From: Clavaria fumosa
Lineage: Eukaryota > Basidiomycota > Agaricomycetes > Agaricales > Clavariaceae
NCBI GenBank assembly: GCA_951802425.1
Contig: OX637801.1
Location: forward strand, 1,860,001 to 1,924,000
DNA: 64,000 nt
Direction: 5' to 3'
Positions 20,260 through 30,720 of this stretch are shown here, piece by piece. The position numbers and the translations under genes are program-made. The notes below the pieces were generated by a model. The model saw nothing but the letters and a program-made list of their open reading frames with translations. It was not told where the DNA came from and ran no database searches. Each line of letters opens with the position of its first letter. Position 1 is the stretch's first letter.

Positions 20260-21847
20260 CTGTAAGGTTATTCAAGAAATCACATCCGATTGTTGATGTT
20301 GAAGAGGGCAGCCAGTACGTCACATTGTATCCTCATGGCATCATTACAGATTGAAACATCTTGTAGTGATGGAGACACAGACATTGACGATGGCCACACC
20401 CCCCCTGTGTCTCCTACACCTGAACGCACATCTAAGAAAGTTCAAGTTGTAATTTCAAAGTAAGTTACGTAGTAGCTTTTGGATTTGCACACTTACCCTC
20501 ATGTTTCAGGTCACCTAAGGCAATGCGACACCCTGTAGGCCACAGCATTCCAATGTACGTACCCTCGCCTTTGCATTTTGAGTTAAATGGTCAATAGTCT
20601 GAGATCTCAGGGGCAGCTCTAAGGGTGATGGGGAAGTGGAATACCTCGATAAGAAGACAGTCTACTTGGAAGACTTGATTGAAGAGTACGTTTTATTCAA
20701 TTACATGTTCTCTTATTTCTGACACATTTTTTAGTGACAATCATGCAGACGCTGCAAACAGAAATCTTCCCTCTGTGTGTGAGGTGACCAACCCAAAGCT
20801 CTTCGATCCCCTGCTTAAAGACACGTACAAGAATTTACCCAACCTCCGGTACAACGTCCTTTACTTCTCACATACAGATTACTAACCTTGGATTTTTAGA
20901 TTGGGTGTTCTCAGCACAGTTACGAATGGCCCCAACCCTGTTGGTCCCTTTGCCGTCAGCATGGTTCCAGATGTATTTTCTGTCCTGAATATGAGGTCAG
21001 CTTTGTAACTCAATTCAGGCAACAAACTGAATTAATGCAAATGTGTAGCACCGTCATTGATGCGATTACATTCTCCTCTGCGGGGATATTTGTTAATCCA
21101 TCTCGGGCGTCACCGAACAGCATTAAACCCCAACGGCCATCTTTGGACAGTCAGCGATCTGCAACTTATGCCCCGTCTGTTAATGCCTCTGCAACATTCC
21201 AATATGCTGTATTCGCATCTGTGGTGGTTGTGACCAGAGCTGACCTAACAGACCGCAACACTTCAGCAATGTTTCGTCAGATCAATGGTGTCTTATGCCA
21301 ACAGGAATGGGAGCGTTTCTGTGCATTCTTCTGCATGGTCTTTGGAGAGCGAGAATTGAGGGCTCAAATATATGAAGACACAGTTACCTTCAGCACTAGG
21401 GCTAGGCCCAGGGAAGGCATGTTTTTTATGCTATCTGCGCCTCCGCCTACAGATCTGATGGATAATACAGATCAACCTAGAACAGCGTCTGGCATTAGCC
21501 GACTGTTTTCTGGTAATAATGGGTTGAGTCCATCGTCACCCGTGAAGGTGTCTGGAGGCACAGTTCCTGTCAGGGGCGCTCTCAACTTCAATGATGATGG
21601 TAAATAATACTTCATTTCATTTCATTTATATCTCACACCCTTATCAGTTCCTATGTATGATGGGAGGAAGGGCCTTTTCAAGATGACCCAACTGCAACAT
21701 TTGCGTCAAGACTTGAAACCTTTCAGATGTGACCCTGCTGGTAGCTTGTGTCTTGTGGGCTATACTGCCAATACGTGGGTGGGTAAGGATTACCTTAAAC
21801 AATTGTCTTTCAACATTCAGTGGCTTGTTATTTTGGCATCTAATTAG
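20260..21847 (+). CDS. Eight-exon gene of unknown function (5' end not resolved)
   Basis: Exons: 20260-20314, 20367-20459, 20510-20554, 20611-20685, 20735-20848, 20900-20995, 21049-21599, 21648-21847. All seven introns are 48-56 bp with GT and AG ends, and the joined frame is open to the TAG at 21845. Readable segments include VRLFKKSHPIVDVEEG, a Pro/Ser/Thr-rich linker (HTPPVSPTPERTSKK), VEYLDKKTVYLEDLI, VTNPKLFDPLLKDTYKNLP, a large central exon (TFQYAVFASVVVVTRADLTD, EWERFCAFFCMVFGERELRA) and a C-terminal VPMYDGRKGLFK ... LVGYTANTW ... LSFNIQWLVILA. I do not recognise a catalytic motif. Proteins ending in a VGYT..NIQW-like block recur in mushroom genomes as far as I recall, but without known function. 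The start codon probably lies beyond the gag-only element, which sits 30 bp upstream. Confidence 0.75.
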
Positions 21848-22320
21848 TTTTGTAATAAAAACAAAATGGTTACAGGCATTAATTGCTGTTTTATAAATAT
21901 TTTCATTCTTTTTACAAGTTTATTGAGGAGGCAGGAGCAAATCTGTGAACTCAACTCATATACACACTTGTTCAGAGTTGAATGTATTGCCCATCTTATG
22001 CTGTCGCACATTGAATGCATTGTGCTTCTCCCTCTCCCTCTCCATCAGCAAAACTGACTTACCTACCTATTCAGTACTTAGGTTCACCATAGCCATTATA
22101 GCACCATAGCAGCCCTAGAGAGTTCTCAAATTTAGAGCACTTCATAGTGTCCGCATCATCTATATAGTGGTACATAGTTACAGCTACCCTATATAACACT
22201 TCATAGTGGCCTTATAGTCAATCGTACGTGCACATCAGGAAAATTTCTCGACCTTAAAGCTGTCTTGATCTTTGAAATTTGTACTAAATGATCAAGCAGG
22301 TCTATTAAGACTATCAAGTA
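21848..22320. other. AT-rich gene-less stretch
   Basis: 3' flank of the eight-exon gene. It contains several short imperfect repeats of CACCATAG/CACTTCATAGTG-type words at 22085-22215. No coding motif seen. Confidence 0.5.
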
Positions 22321-23110
22321 CAGTTGAGTACACATAAGAAGCCGCCATCACTGCTGCCGCTGCCACTGTTGCTACTGCCACTGTCCACCATTGTTGCCGC
22401 CGCCACCGCCGCTGTCGCTGCTGCCACCGTCCACCGTTGTTGCCGCCGCCGTCGCTGGTCGCTGCCGTTGCTGGTTGCTGCCGCCGCTGGTCACTTCCGC
22501 CGCTGTCACCGCCGCTGCCATCACTGGTTGCCGCCGCTGCCGTCGCTGGTCGCCACCGCTGACCGCTACCACTGGTCGCCATTGCTGGTTGCCGCCGCCG
22601 CCGCCGCTAGTTGCTGCCGCTGCCACCGCCCTCGCTAGTCGCTGCCAATACCGCCACCGTCGCTAGTCACTGCCAATACCGCCGCCGTTGCTAGTCGCTG
22701 CCGCTGCCGCCACGGTCGCTAGTTGCTGCCACAGTCCCTGATCGCCGCCGCTGTTATAGTTGCTGTCTCTGGTTGCTGCCGCCGCCGTCACTAGTCGCTG
22801 CCACCGCCGTTGCTGGTCGCCACCGCCGCCCTTGCTAGTCGCTGCCACCACTGTCGCTAGTTGCTGCCACCGCCGTCACTAGTCGCTGCCACCGCCGTCG
22901 CTGGTCGCTGCTGCCGCCGTCGCTGGTCACCACCGCCGCTGTCGCTGGTCGCCACCGCCGCTGTCGCTGGTCGCCACCGCCGCCGTCACTGGTCACCACC
23001 GCCGCCGTTGCTAGTTGCCGCTGCCACCGGTCGCCACTGCCGCCGCCGCCGTCGCTAGTTGCTGCCGCCACCGGTTGCCACTGCTGCCGCCGCCGTCGCA
23101 GTTGCTACCG
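22320..23110. repeat. GCC/GCT-rich triplet repeat tract
   Basis: About 790 bp of interrupted triplets (GCCGCC, GCTGTC, GCTGGTCGC) with larger repeated phrases such as GTCGCTGGTCGCCACCGCC. All six frames stay open for long runs because stop codons are rare in the motif; the encoded Ser/Pro- or Gly/Ser-rich strings are not evidence of a gene. Confidence 0.9.
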
Positions 23111-23269
23111 CCAAGAGGGAAAGGAGGGAGAGGGAGAGCCGTTGCCGCCGTTGCCGTCTGTTGTCTGCCGTCATCCATTGCCTTGTAAATAGTAATTTGA
23201 AAAATGAAATGAAAATGAAAAAGAGGACATGGGGGAGGGCACACCTGGTGGTTCCCACTCGTCGCCGCC

Positions 23270-23760
23270 GTTGTCGTCTCTGGGGAGAAGTGAGAGGTGA
23301 GAGAGAGGTGAAAGGGAGGTGAGAGGGTGAGGATGAGGATGAGATGAGAGGGTGAGGGTGAGATGAGAGGGTGAGAGTGAGAGGGAGGGAAAAGAGGGAG
23401 GGGGGAGGGTGAGGCCACCGCTGCCGCTGAAGGAGAGGGGGAGAGGAGAGAGGGAGGAGGGGTGAGACTGAGGGTGAGACTGAGGCTGAGGGGTGAGGGT
23501 GAGGGGTGAGGGTGAGGGTGCCGTCATCGGCTGCCCTGTAAATGAAAAGAAGAAAAAGAGAATAAGAAAGACAGGCGAGGGCGCACCTGATGTCGCCGCA
23601 GCCATCATCACTTGGGGGAAGGGAGGAAGAGGGAGAAGAGGGAGAGGGAGAGAGAAAAGAGGGAGACGGAGAGGGAGAGAGGAGAGGGAGGGAGAGGGAG
23701 AGCCACCGCGGCCCGTCGCTAGCTTGCTGAGGGTGGTAGGGTGGTGTGAGGCTGAGAGTG
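23270..23760. repeat. Purine-rich GAG/GGTGAG low-complexity tract
   Basis: Dominated by GAGAGGGTGAG and GGGTGAGGGTGAG units with near-complete G/A strand bias on the plus strand. The two short breaks (about 23530-23600) resemble the piece at 23185-23260 (AATGAAAAGAAGAAAAAGAG and GGGCACACCTG/GGGCGCACCTG), so the whole may be a larger duplicated unit of about 350 bp. Confidence 0.85.
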
Positions 23761-23770
23761 ACACGTCGCA

Positions 23771-24824
23771 TTCAAGCATGGGGCATGTGACTCATTGTGA
23801 GTCATGTGTCTCTGTAGTCACAGCGCCGCGCGCCCGCCCGTAGCGCTGTAGCACATAACTTAACCATACAACACTGGCATAGTATCAATTGATCACTGCA
23901 AATCTACTAGTGCTACAGTTATTGACTGAATATCTATAAGGCCCTACTGTGGAAATCACAAAATGACATTGGTCTATATAGCCTCAGTGTCACAATATCT
24001 TTACACTGATAACAACTGTGAATTTCACAGTGTGAAATTATGTTTTTCCTGATGAAGAAATTTGATGCTTCCTGACACTATGATTTAGCCACCTGACATT
24101 AGAGCTGTATGTTCAGGGCCAGACTATATAGCACTATGTTGCACCTTATAGATAAGGCAGGTGTTATTAAGCTATGAGTGTGCTATGGAAACACTATGGC
24201 TACTTTAGATTTGGCATCTTGCTATGGGCCAAAGACAGTTTTGCTGATGACTCCCTCTCCCTCTCCCTCTCCCTCTCCCTCTCCCTCTCCCTCTCCCTCT
24301 CTCCTCCCTTCCCATTCCTTTTGCCATTGTGTCTGTAGTCTATTTCTTTCACCTCTGGTTCTTGTTTGGATTAAATGGCAGACTAATAACAATTGCTATT
24401 GTAAACTGGAAGTGAAAGCAATAATAGTGTTAAAGGTGACCTAATGAAATCAGTGATTAAGGTGTGATGAAGGTGAGGGCAAATTGAAGGTAAGGTGAAT
24501 AATGTGCAAAGCTGGACACAAGCATGTGTGTAGATGCAGATGATGGTGAAGAAGGGTTAGGGTGAGGTGATCTGGGAGCATGCACATGCACATTGTAGTC
24601 ATGCATATGCTCTGGTGAATTTACAAGGTATATTATGCCACTCAGCTTTCTCAAAACTCAACCAAATTGCTTCATTCTTTTTACAGGGCCCTAGAGCTCT
24701 CTTTCTCATGAAAAATAGTTATTTTCAATCATTGATATCTTCAGAATTGATTGAGTAATGATTGAAACTTTTAGGTGAACAAAAGTGCATTGTGTGCCAC
24801 AGACTCCAAACATTTGCAAACAGC
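23771..24824. other. Gene-less stretch with a (CCCTCT)n tract
   Basis: Mostly unique AT-rich sequence with no coding motif. It contains a perfect hexanucleotide microsatellite (CCCTCT)n at about 24250-24300. This is not a fungal telomere repeat (TTAGGG/CCCTAA). Confidence 0.75.
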
Positions 24825-26860
24825 TGTAATCGATGGCCCACTCCGCCACCTGCTTGTCGTCGTCGTCCACATCATCTGCAACTGGTACGTTCTCTTTTAT
24901 TCTTTCTTTCTGCTTGCTGACATCTCATTGCCTGCTCCCTGCTCCTCATTGCCTGCTCCCCACTCCTCGCTGCCTGCTCTGTTCGCCCCTGCTCGCTTAT
25001 CGATGGCCCATTCCGCCGCCTGCTTGTCGTCGTCGTCCACATCATCCGCGACTGGTACGTTCTCTTTTATTCTTTCTTTCTGCTTGCTGACATCTCATTG
25101 CCTGCTCCCTGCTCCTCATTGCCTGCTCCCCACTCCTTGCTGCCTGCTCTGTTCGCCCCTGCTCGCTGCTCGCCGCTTGCTCCTCCCTGCTTGCTGCCTG
25201 CTCCCTTGCTCCCTGCTCAACACCTGCTCGCCGCTCCTCGCTGCTCGCTGCCTGCTCCTCGCTGCTCGTTGCCTGCTCCTCGCTTCTCGCTGCCTGCACC
25301 CCGCTCCTTGCTGCCTGCACCCTGTTCGCCCCCTGCTCCCTTGCTCCCTGCTCACCACCTGCTCACCACTCGCCGTCTGCTCGCCGCCTGCTCCCTGCTC
25401 CTCGCTGCCTGCTCCCCGCTCCTCGCTGCCTGCTCCCCACTCCTCGCCGCCTGCTCCCCGCTCCTTGCTGCCTGCTCCCCGCTCCTCGCTGTCTGCTCCC
25501 CGCTCCTTGCCACCTGCTCCCTCGTCCTTGCCTGCTCCCTGTTCGCCCCCCGCTCGCCGCTCACTGCTCGCCGCCTGTTCGCCCCCCGCTCGCCGCTCAC
25601 TGCTCGCCGCCTGTTCCCCCCCGCTCACCGCTCGCCGCCCGCTGCCTGTTCGCCCGCCGCTCGCTGCCTGCTCCTCGCTGCCTGCTCCCCGCTCCTTGCT
25701 GCCTGCTCCCTGTTCGCCCTCTGCTCCCTTGCTCCCTGCTCACCACCTGCTCACCACTCGCCGTCTGCTCGCCGCCTGCTCCCCGCTCCCCGCTCCTCGC
25801 TGCCTGCTCCCCGCTCCTCGCTGCCTGCTCCCCACTCCTCGCTGCCTGCTCCCCGCTCCTTGCCTGCTCCCTGCTCCTCGACGCCTGCCCCCTTGTCACC
25901 GCCTGCTCCCCGCTCCTCACCGCCTGCTCCTCGCTGCTCGCTGTCTACTCCTTGCTGCTCGCCGCCTTCTCCTCGCTCCTCATTGCCTGTTCCCCGCTCC
26001 TCGCTGCCTGCTCCCCGCTCCTCGCCGCCTGCTCCCTGCTCACTGCCTGATCCTCGCTCCTCGCCATCTGCTCACCACCTGCTCTTCACTCCTCGCCGCC
26101 TGCTCCCCGCTCACCCCTACTCCCTCCTCGCCGCCTCATCCCTGTTCGCTGCCCACTCCCTGCCCCCCGCTCCTCGCCGCCTGCCCCCTTGTCACCCCCT
26201 GCTCCCTGCTCGCTGCCTGCTCCCCACTCCTCGCCATCTGCTCGCCCCCTGCTCCCTGTGCGTCCCCTGCCCCCTTGTCACCACCTGCTCCCTGCTCGCC
26301 GCCTGCTCCTCGCTCCTCACCTGCTCCCTGCTCACCCCCTACTCCCTCCTCGCCACCTCATCCCTGGTCACTGCCCACTCCCTGCTCCTCGCCTGCTCCT
26401 CGCTCCTCACCTGCTCCCTACTCACCCCCTACTCCCTCCTCGCCGCCTCATCCCTGGTTGCTGCCCACTCCCTGCTCCTCGCCTGCTCCCTGCCGCCTGC
26501 TCCTCGCACCTCCAAACATTTGCAAATGGCTGTATTTCCTTATCGGTTATCGCTTATCAATGGCCCACTCCACCGCCTGCTTGTCATCGTCGTCAACATC
26601 ATCCGCGACTGGTACGTTCTCTTTTATTCTTTCTTTCTGCTTGCTGACATCTCTTTGCCTGCTCCCCACTCCTTGCCATCTGCTCGCCCTCTGCTCCCTG
26701 TTCGTCCCCTGCCCCCTTGTCACCGCCTGCTCCCCACTCCTTGCCGCCTGCTCCCCACTCCTCACCGCCTGCTCCCCACTCCTCCCCGTCAGCTCGCCGC
26801 CTGCCCCCTTGTCACCACCCTCTCCCTGCCCACTCCCTGTTCACCTGCTCTCTACCACCA
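24825..26860. repeat. Large GC-rich minisatellite array with a repeated exon-like unit
   Basis: About 2 kb built from CTGCTCCCCGCTCCTCGCTG-like units of roughly 21 bp, the reverse complement of the array at 12360-12945. Embedded in it are three copies (near 24833, 25003 and 26562) of a unique block that starts ATGGCCCACTCC, reads MAHSA-CLSSSSTSSATG and runs into GGTACGTTCTCTTTTATTC, a good splice-donor sequence. The long open frames here (over 600 codons) come from the absence of stop codons in the unit. Confidence 0.9.
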
Positions 26861-26887
26861 CAGTCTTTACCACCCTCACCCAGCTCA

Positions 26888-28676
26888 ATGCCTACTAAAC
26901 GTCCCCGGCCCCAGGATGCGCCAGTCCTTCCCCCAACTCTGGCCCAACTTCCTTTGAGAGCAGAGCCGCTTGCGCAGAGACATGGAGAAAGAGTGGAACG
27001 TACTCGCTGGGCAGAAAGTTGCATGAGAAGGGCACTTGCTTGGGAGCAATCCACTCCATCATTCAGTCTTATTGACACATCGCTGGATGCATTATCCCAG
27101 AGGCCTAGGAACACCAAAAAAGACATAAAGTTGGCTGAACAGAAGATAGCTGAAATGGGTTCATGGCCATCTGATGTGTGCTCAGGCAGATGGTATGATG
27201 AGGAAGGAAAACTACTTATAGCTGCTTTTTCAGACCATATCTTGGAGGTAAGTTCCCCTTCATAATTTTCAATGTACCTTTATTGACAATTGAGCAATCC
27301 AGGACCAACCATCTGAAAAGGGGCAAGTAAGTCTATTCATAACATATTATTTACTTTTTGGTTAATGTTGAGTTTTAGGAGTATACTGTATACTTTACAG
27401 GGAAGAACTCTGCCGTTGGAAGGAGGGCTATTGATGTTGCCACAGCAGAGAGCTTGGGTAAAGTGAAGAAATTTGGCCTTAGTGTATGTTTTCTTTATGT
27501 TATGATTGAGATCTTTCTGACTTTCATATACAGGAGAAGCTTCAAAACCAGGTGCAAGCTGCAACTCAGTTGCTGCACACTATTTTGAGGCCAGAAGCAC
27601 ATAAGAGGGATGTTAGGCATGAGGAGGAGGAAGTAATGGAATATAAGGCTGAGAAGAGTTGTGAAGTAAATGAGATGGAGTTGGAGTTGGACATTGACAT
27701 GGCTGTTGTTGATTCACCAGTGTACACACATGAGAGTGAATTGACTCCTCTGTCAAGTGAAGAGGATGAGAGGGATAGAGGAGATAAAGAGGGAAATAAG
27801 AGGGATGAAGGGGATGAGGATGAGGATGAGGAAGATGAGGGGGATGGTAGTGCAGAAGACAATGGAGATGATGGAGATGAGAGGGATATGAGAGAAGAAA
27901 ACCAGCCTTTTGTAGCCTTCAAACATGTCTCAAAGGCCTTCACCAAGTTTCAGCAGGCAAGGGGGGACATAGAGGAATCTCCTGAAACATCTCGTCCTGG
28001 AGTGGAGCAATCCAACACTTTTCTGTCATATGAGCGCTGTGGTGTGACTCATTTAGTGCATGCCTGGTTTGAGCAAGGAAGAAAAGGCAACAAGTTTGCA
28101 CTTATTCCTTCAAATGACATGTGCAAAGGCTCTTACTCAGCTCTGGCTGTGAACTACTATTTCAGGGCCACAGCAGATGTAGCCATTTTTCTGGATGCAT
28201 ATTTTGCAGTTGCTTTTCCAAAGGAACACATCACATACAAAGAAGCTTTTGCTGCAGGAGTCTGGCTACCAGAAGATCCAGGTCCATGGTTGGGTTGGGC
28301 CATTGTCTATAAACTTCAAGTAAAACCCCACCAAGATAAGAAGGATGGAGGGCCAACAGCCATTTTCAATGTGGGGCAATACAGTGGAGGTGACCTTTAC
28401 TTCACTGACTTGGACCTCAAGTTCAGTTATAGACCAGGGGACATTTTTATCTTCCCTGCTGGTGATTTATATCATGCAGTTGGGGATTGGAAGCCTGTTG
28501 GACATGTCAATAAATATGGCATAGTTCCAGGGAGGATTGGACATGTCCTCTTTTCTCAGAAATCAGCCCTGAAGAGACTGTGTGGGCAAGCACCTGGATG
28601 GAGGAATGACACCTTCTCTGGTTTCTGGCCATCTGTCAAGGAACAAAGGCCTGTACACAAGAAGAAGCAAAAGTGA
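26888..28676 (+). CDS. Putative TET/JBP-like 2-oxoglutarate/Fe(II) dioxygenase, four exons, intact
   Basis: Exons 26888-27247, 27303-27326 (a 24-bp microexon), 27379-27483 and 27534-28676; all three introns are in phase 0 with GT..AG ends, giving a 543-residue protein. The N-terminal part is basic (MPTKRPRPQD) with a conserved-looking block SDVCSGRWYDEEG, followed by a highly acidic linker (about residues 229-287). The C-terminal domain has HQD (H429, D431), a G-rich turn NVGQYSGGDLYF, YRPGDIFIFPAGDLYHAV (H477) and PGRIGHVLFS (R497). HxD, a distal histidine and an arginine about 20 residues later are the iron and 2-oxoglutarate ligands of double-stranded beta-helix dioxygenases. The surrounding sequence resembles the fungal TET/JBP family, which oxidises 5-methylcytosine or thymine in DNA; that family is expanded in mushrooms, often beside KDZ transposons. 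Substrate is not shown by sequence alone. No KDZ transposase was seen nearby. A minisatellite array ends 28 bp upstream. Confidence 0.65.
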
Positions 28677-28860
28677 TATGCCCTATTAACTGTTTCCTGT
28701 ATGCTGTAGTTGTATCTGAATTGTTTATGTCTACACAAGAAGAAGCAAAAGTGAATATGCCCTAGATATGCCCTATCAGCTCTTTCCTATATACAGTACT
28801 TGCATCTAAAAAAAAAAATATGCCAAGATGAAAATGTGATATGCCTTATCTGACATTTCC
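28657..28860. repeat. Tandem duplication covering the 3' end of the dioxygenase gene
   Basis: ACACAAGAAGAAGCAAAAGT with the following ATGCCCT block occurs at 28658-28687 (spanning the stop codon) and again at 28734-28763, and the ATGCC..TTTCCTATA part appears a third time around 28838-28866. The duplication is confined to the last codons and the 3' flank. Confidence 0.8.
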
Positions 28861-28925
28861 TATACACTTTACTTGTATCCGAAAATACTCTCTGCTCACA
28901 AGAGAACTCCATGCCAGAGGATAAA

Positions 28926-29091
28926 TTGGGGGAGTGGGCCATCACAAGTGCAGTATGACCAAGTATGCCATCTGTATGCTCAACAATACATCTCTGAACT
29001 TGGTGGATCTGGGGTCTGTGAACTTGGCAGATCTGGGGTTTGTAATGAAGGACTCGTTCATGCCACACTTGTGATGGCCCACTCCCCCCAA
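28926..29091. mobile_element. Short inverted-repeat element (MITE-like), 166 bp
   Basis: Left arm TTGGGGGAGTGGGCCATCAC... (28926-28950) matches the right arm (29066-29091) in reverse complement over 25 positions with one extra base. Inside is a duplicated word around ACTTGG-GGATCTGGGGT. No coding capacity. It cuts the last recognisable exon of the minus-strand gene beside it. A clear target duplication was not found, so its class is open. Confidence 0.6.
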
Positions 29092-29556
29092 GTCTTCTTT
29101 GAAGATCCATTCATGCAATGTAGCATTAATGAGCACAAGTGTACCAGGGCAAAGTTGTTCATGCATTTCCCAAAGAGGGATGAGAGCTCCGTTGATGTCT
29201 TTTACATCGAGCTGATGCAACTTTGCTCTTGCATGTTGAAAATAACTGCCAACATGATCTGGCAGGAGTTCTGGATCATAGTATGCACCAAGTGATATGT
29301 CCTTGCCTTTACACAAACCGCAAATCATTGTACAGACCAACATATAAATTATATGACTTACCAGATGGTTTGTGATCAGCAATCATACCACTCTCATCAT
29401 CGGAATCTTTATTGGAGCCTGTTGCAGTTTTCTTATGCTTCTTGGTAATTCAGGAAGGAGTAGATTTCCCTTTGTCTTGGGGTGGAATCTATGTAACATT
29501 AATTCTTATAAGATAAGAAATAAGTGTGTACATACTCCATACTTTAGAGGCATATG
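29092..29556 (-). pseudogene. Unrecognised multi-exon gene, 3' exons (split by copia element)
   Basis: Minus-strand exons: part of one at 29556-29543, then a 54-bp intron (29489-29542), an exon 29488-29362, an intron with donor GTAAGT (about 29307-29361), and an exon from 29306 down to the inverted-repeat element. The last exon reads GKDISLGAYYDPELLPDHVG, LPLWEMHEQLCPG-like and TLVLINATLHEWIF. The LIPLWE..L.PGTLV pattern recurs in mushroom proteins of unknown function as far as I recall. The first exon piece continues beyond the copia element at 36510 once the ATATG duplication is removed, so both halves are one gene. Dead through the copia insertion and the 3' truncation. Confidence 0.55.
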
Positions 29557-29862
29557 TGTTGAATGTGATAGCCCATCCTTCCTTCACATTAGTTTCACCT
29601 TCCTAAGTTGTATAGTTGCCCAGGGCTCTTTCCTTTCACCCTGAGGCATTATGTAACTGTTGTTGCTTATGTAAGCATGGATACTTCGCCACAGAGTCCA
29701 GTTTCAGTCCCTCAGTGACTTGTACTGGACTCTAGGTGAGTGTCCCCTCATGTACTTCATTTACCTATGTACTTTTACTAATTTAGTGACTTGTACTGGA
29801 CTCTAGTCATCCAGTGAGGCTCTAGGAGCCCTGTACACTCATCTACATAGGTCTCCTTGACA
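29557..29862 (+). repeat. 5' LTR of copia 2
   Basis: 306 bp, nearly identical to 36199-36504. It contains the repeated phrase AGTGACTTGTACTGGACTCTAG twice around 29714-29736 and 29783-29804. The same LTR type, diverged, flanks copia 3. Confidence 0.97.
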
Positions 29863-29880
29863 GATTATGAGACTCGGCCT
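29863..29880 (+). promoter_or_regulatory. Candidate primer-binding site of copia 2
   Basis: Directly after the 5' LTR stands GATTATGAGACTCGGCC. TTATGAG is the complement of the anticodon-loop CUCAUAA of initiator tRNA-Met. Some Ty1/copia elements prime from the cut 5' half of that tRNA rather than from its 3' CCA end. The same word follows the LTR of copia 3. Confidence 0.45.
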
Positions 29881-30720
29881 TTGAGCGCAAAAGTCGACTA
29901 TATCTCGAGAACTACTGCTCTGAATGCCTCGCCGTTTCGACCAATGGATTCTACGCCTTCCATTACCCCGGAATACGGAGTTTTACGTCGTTAGCCGCTC
30001 GGACTGGCTCGCAGTGCGCCTGTCTCCATCTGAGACATTGTTCTCCTATTTCTCCAACATCTCATATCTTGCGATCCTGATTACAGATTCACTCCAAACC
30101 CTGTCAGACGCCTTGCGCCTACTGCATCCATCGTCGTACCAAGTTTCACACCGATCCGACCACCTGTTCCCGAGATCTGGCACTGTGCCTATTTTCGCCT
30201 CCCAGACCATATCCCAGAGTTGCAAATATCTCAGTAACCACTGCTAGGGTTCCCTTGATTCTTTGTGGACCCGGCCTACCATATTGTTTCTACCAGCATG
30301 CGGGGTTTTGCACGATTCGCATCAGTTGTTCGTCCACAATCGTTGTTTCCCATTTTGCCTCACAGATGCCCTCCTGTGACAAAATTCATTGTATCTCAAC
30401 AACGTCTTATCGTACCCATTTGCCATTTCGGGTGCCCATACTACACATCGACGCCCATCAGCTCCCCAAGCTCGCAGTAAATCGCATCAGTCGTTCCCTC
30501 GCAATCGCCAATTTCATCATTGCCATTCAACTCCACCCATTTCGAATTTTCATCATATCTCACTCAGGACCACAGCTATCACCAAGCACTTTGGCCGATC
30601 AATAGAGGCCCTATAGCCCCACCAGCCTACGGAGTTCGCGCAAAATCGCACTATCCCTTCCCTCGCCATCGCGATTTTTGTCACCCCTCTATTTCGCATT
30701 TTTAGTACTTTGTTGGAGAG
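29881..30720. other. Untranslated leader of copia 2
   Basis: About 840 bp between the primer-binding site and the gag ATG, closely related to 56146-56984 in copia 3. Many short overlapping frames, none with a known domain. A promoter or packaging role is possible but not shown. Confidence 0.6.

Noticed and set aside
22292..23771. Several Gly/Ser/Thr- or Pro/Ser-rich open frames
   Set aside because: Triplet and G/A repeats; no start context, introns or domain.
24250..24300. Interstitial telomere repeat
   Set aside because: The unit is CCCTCT, not CCCTAA.
24775..26957. Very long open frames (over 600 codons) rich in Pro, Ser, Ala and Leu
   Set aside because: They lie wholly in the GC-rich minisatellite, are open on both strands and contain only the translated repeat unit. 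Absence of stop codons in the unit explains them.
26888..28676. A KDZ transposon around the dioxygenase gene
   Set aside because: No KDZ transposase motif or terminal repeats were seen on either side within the window.
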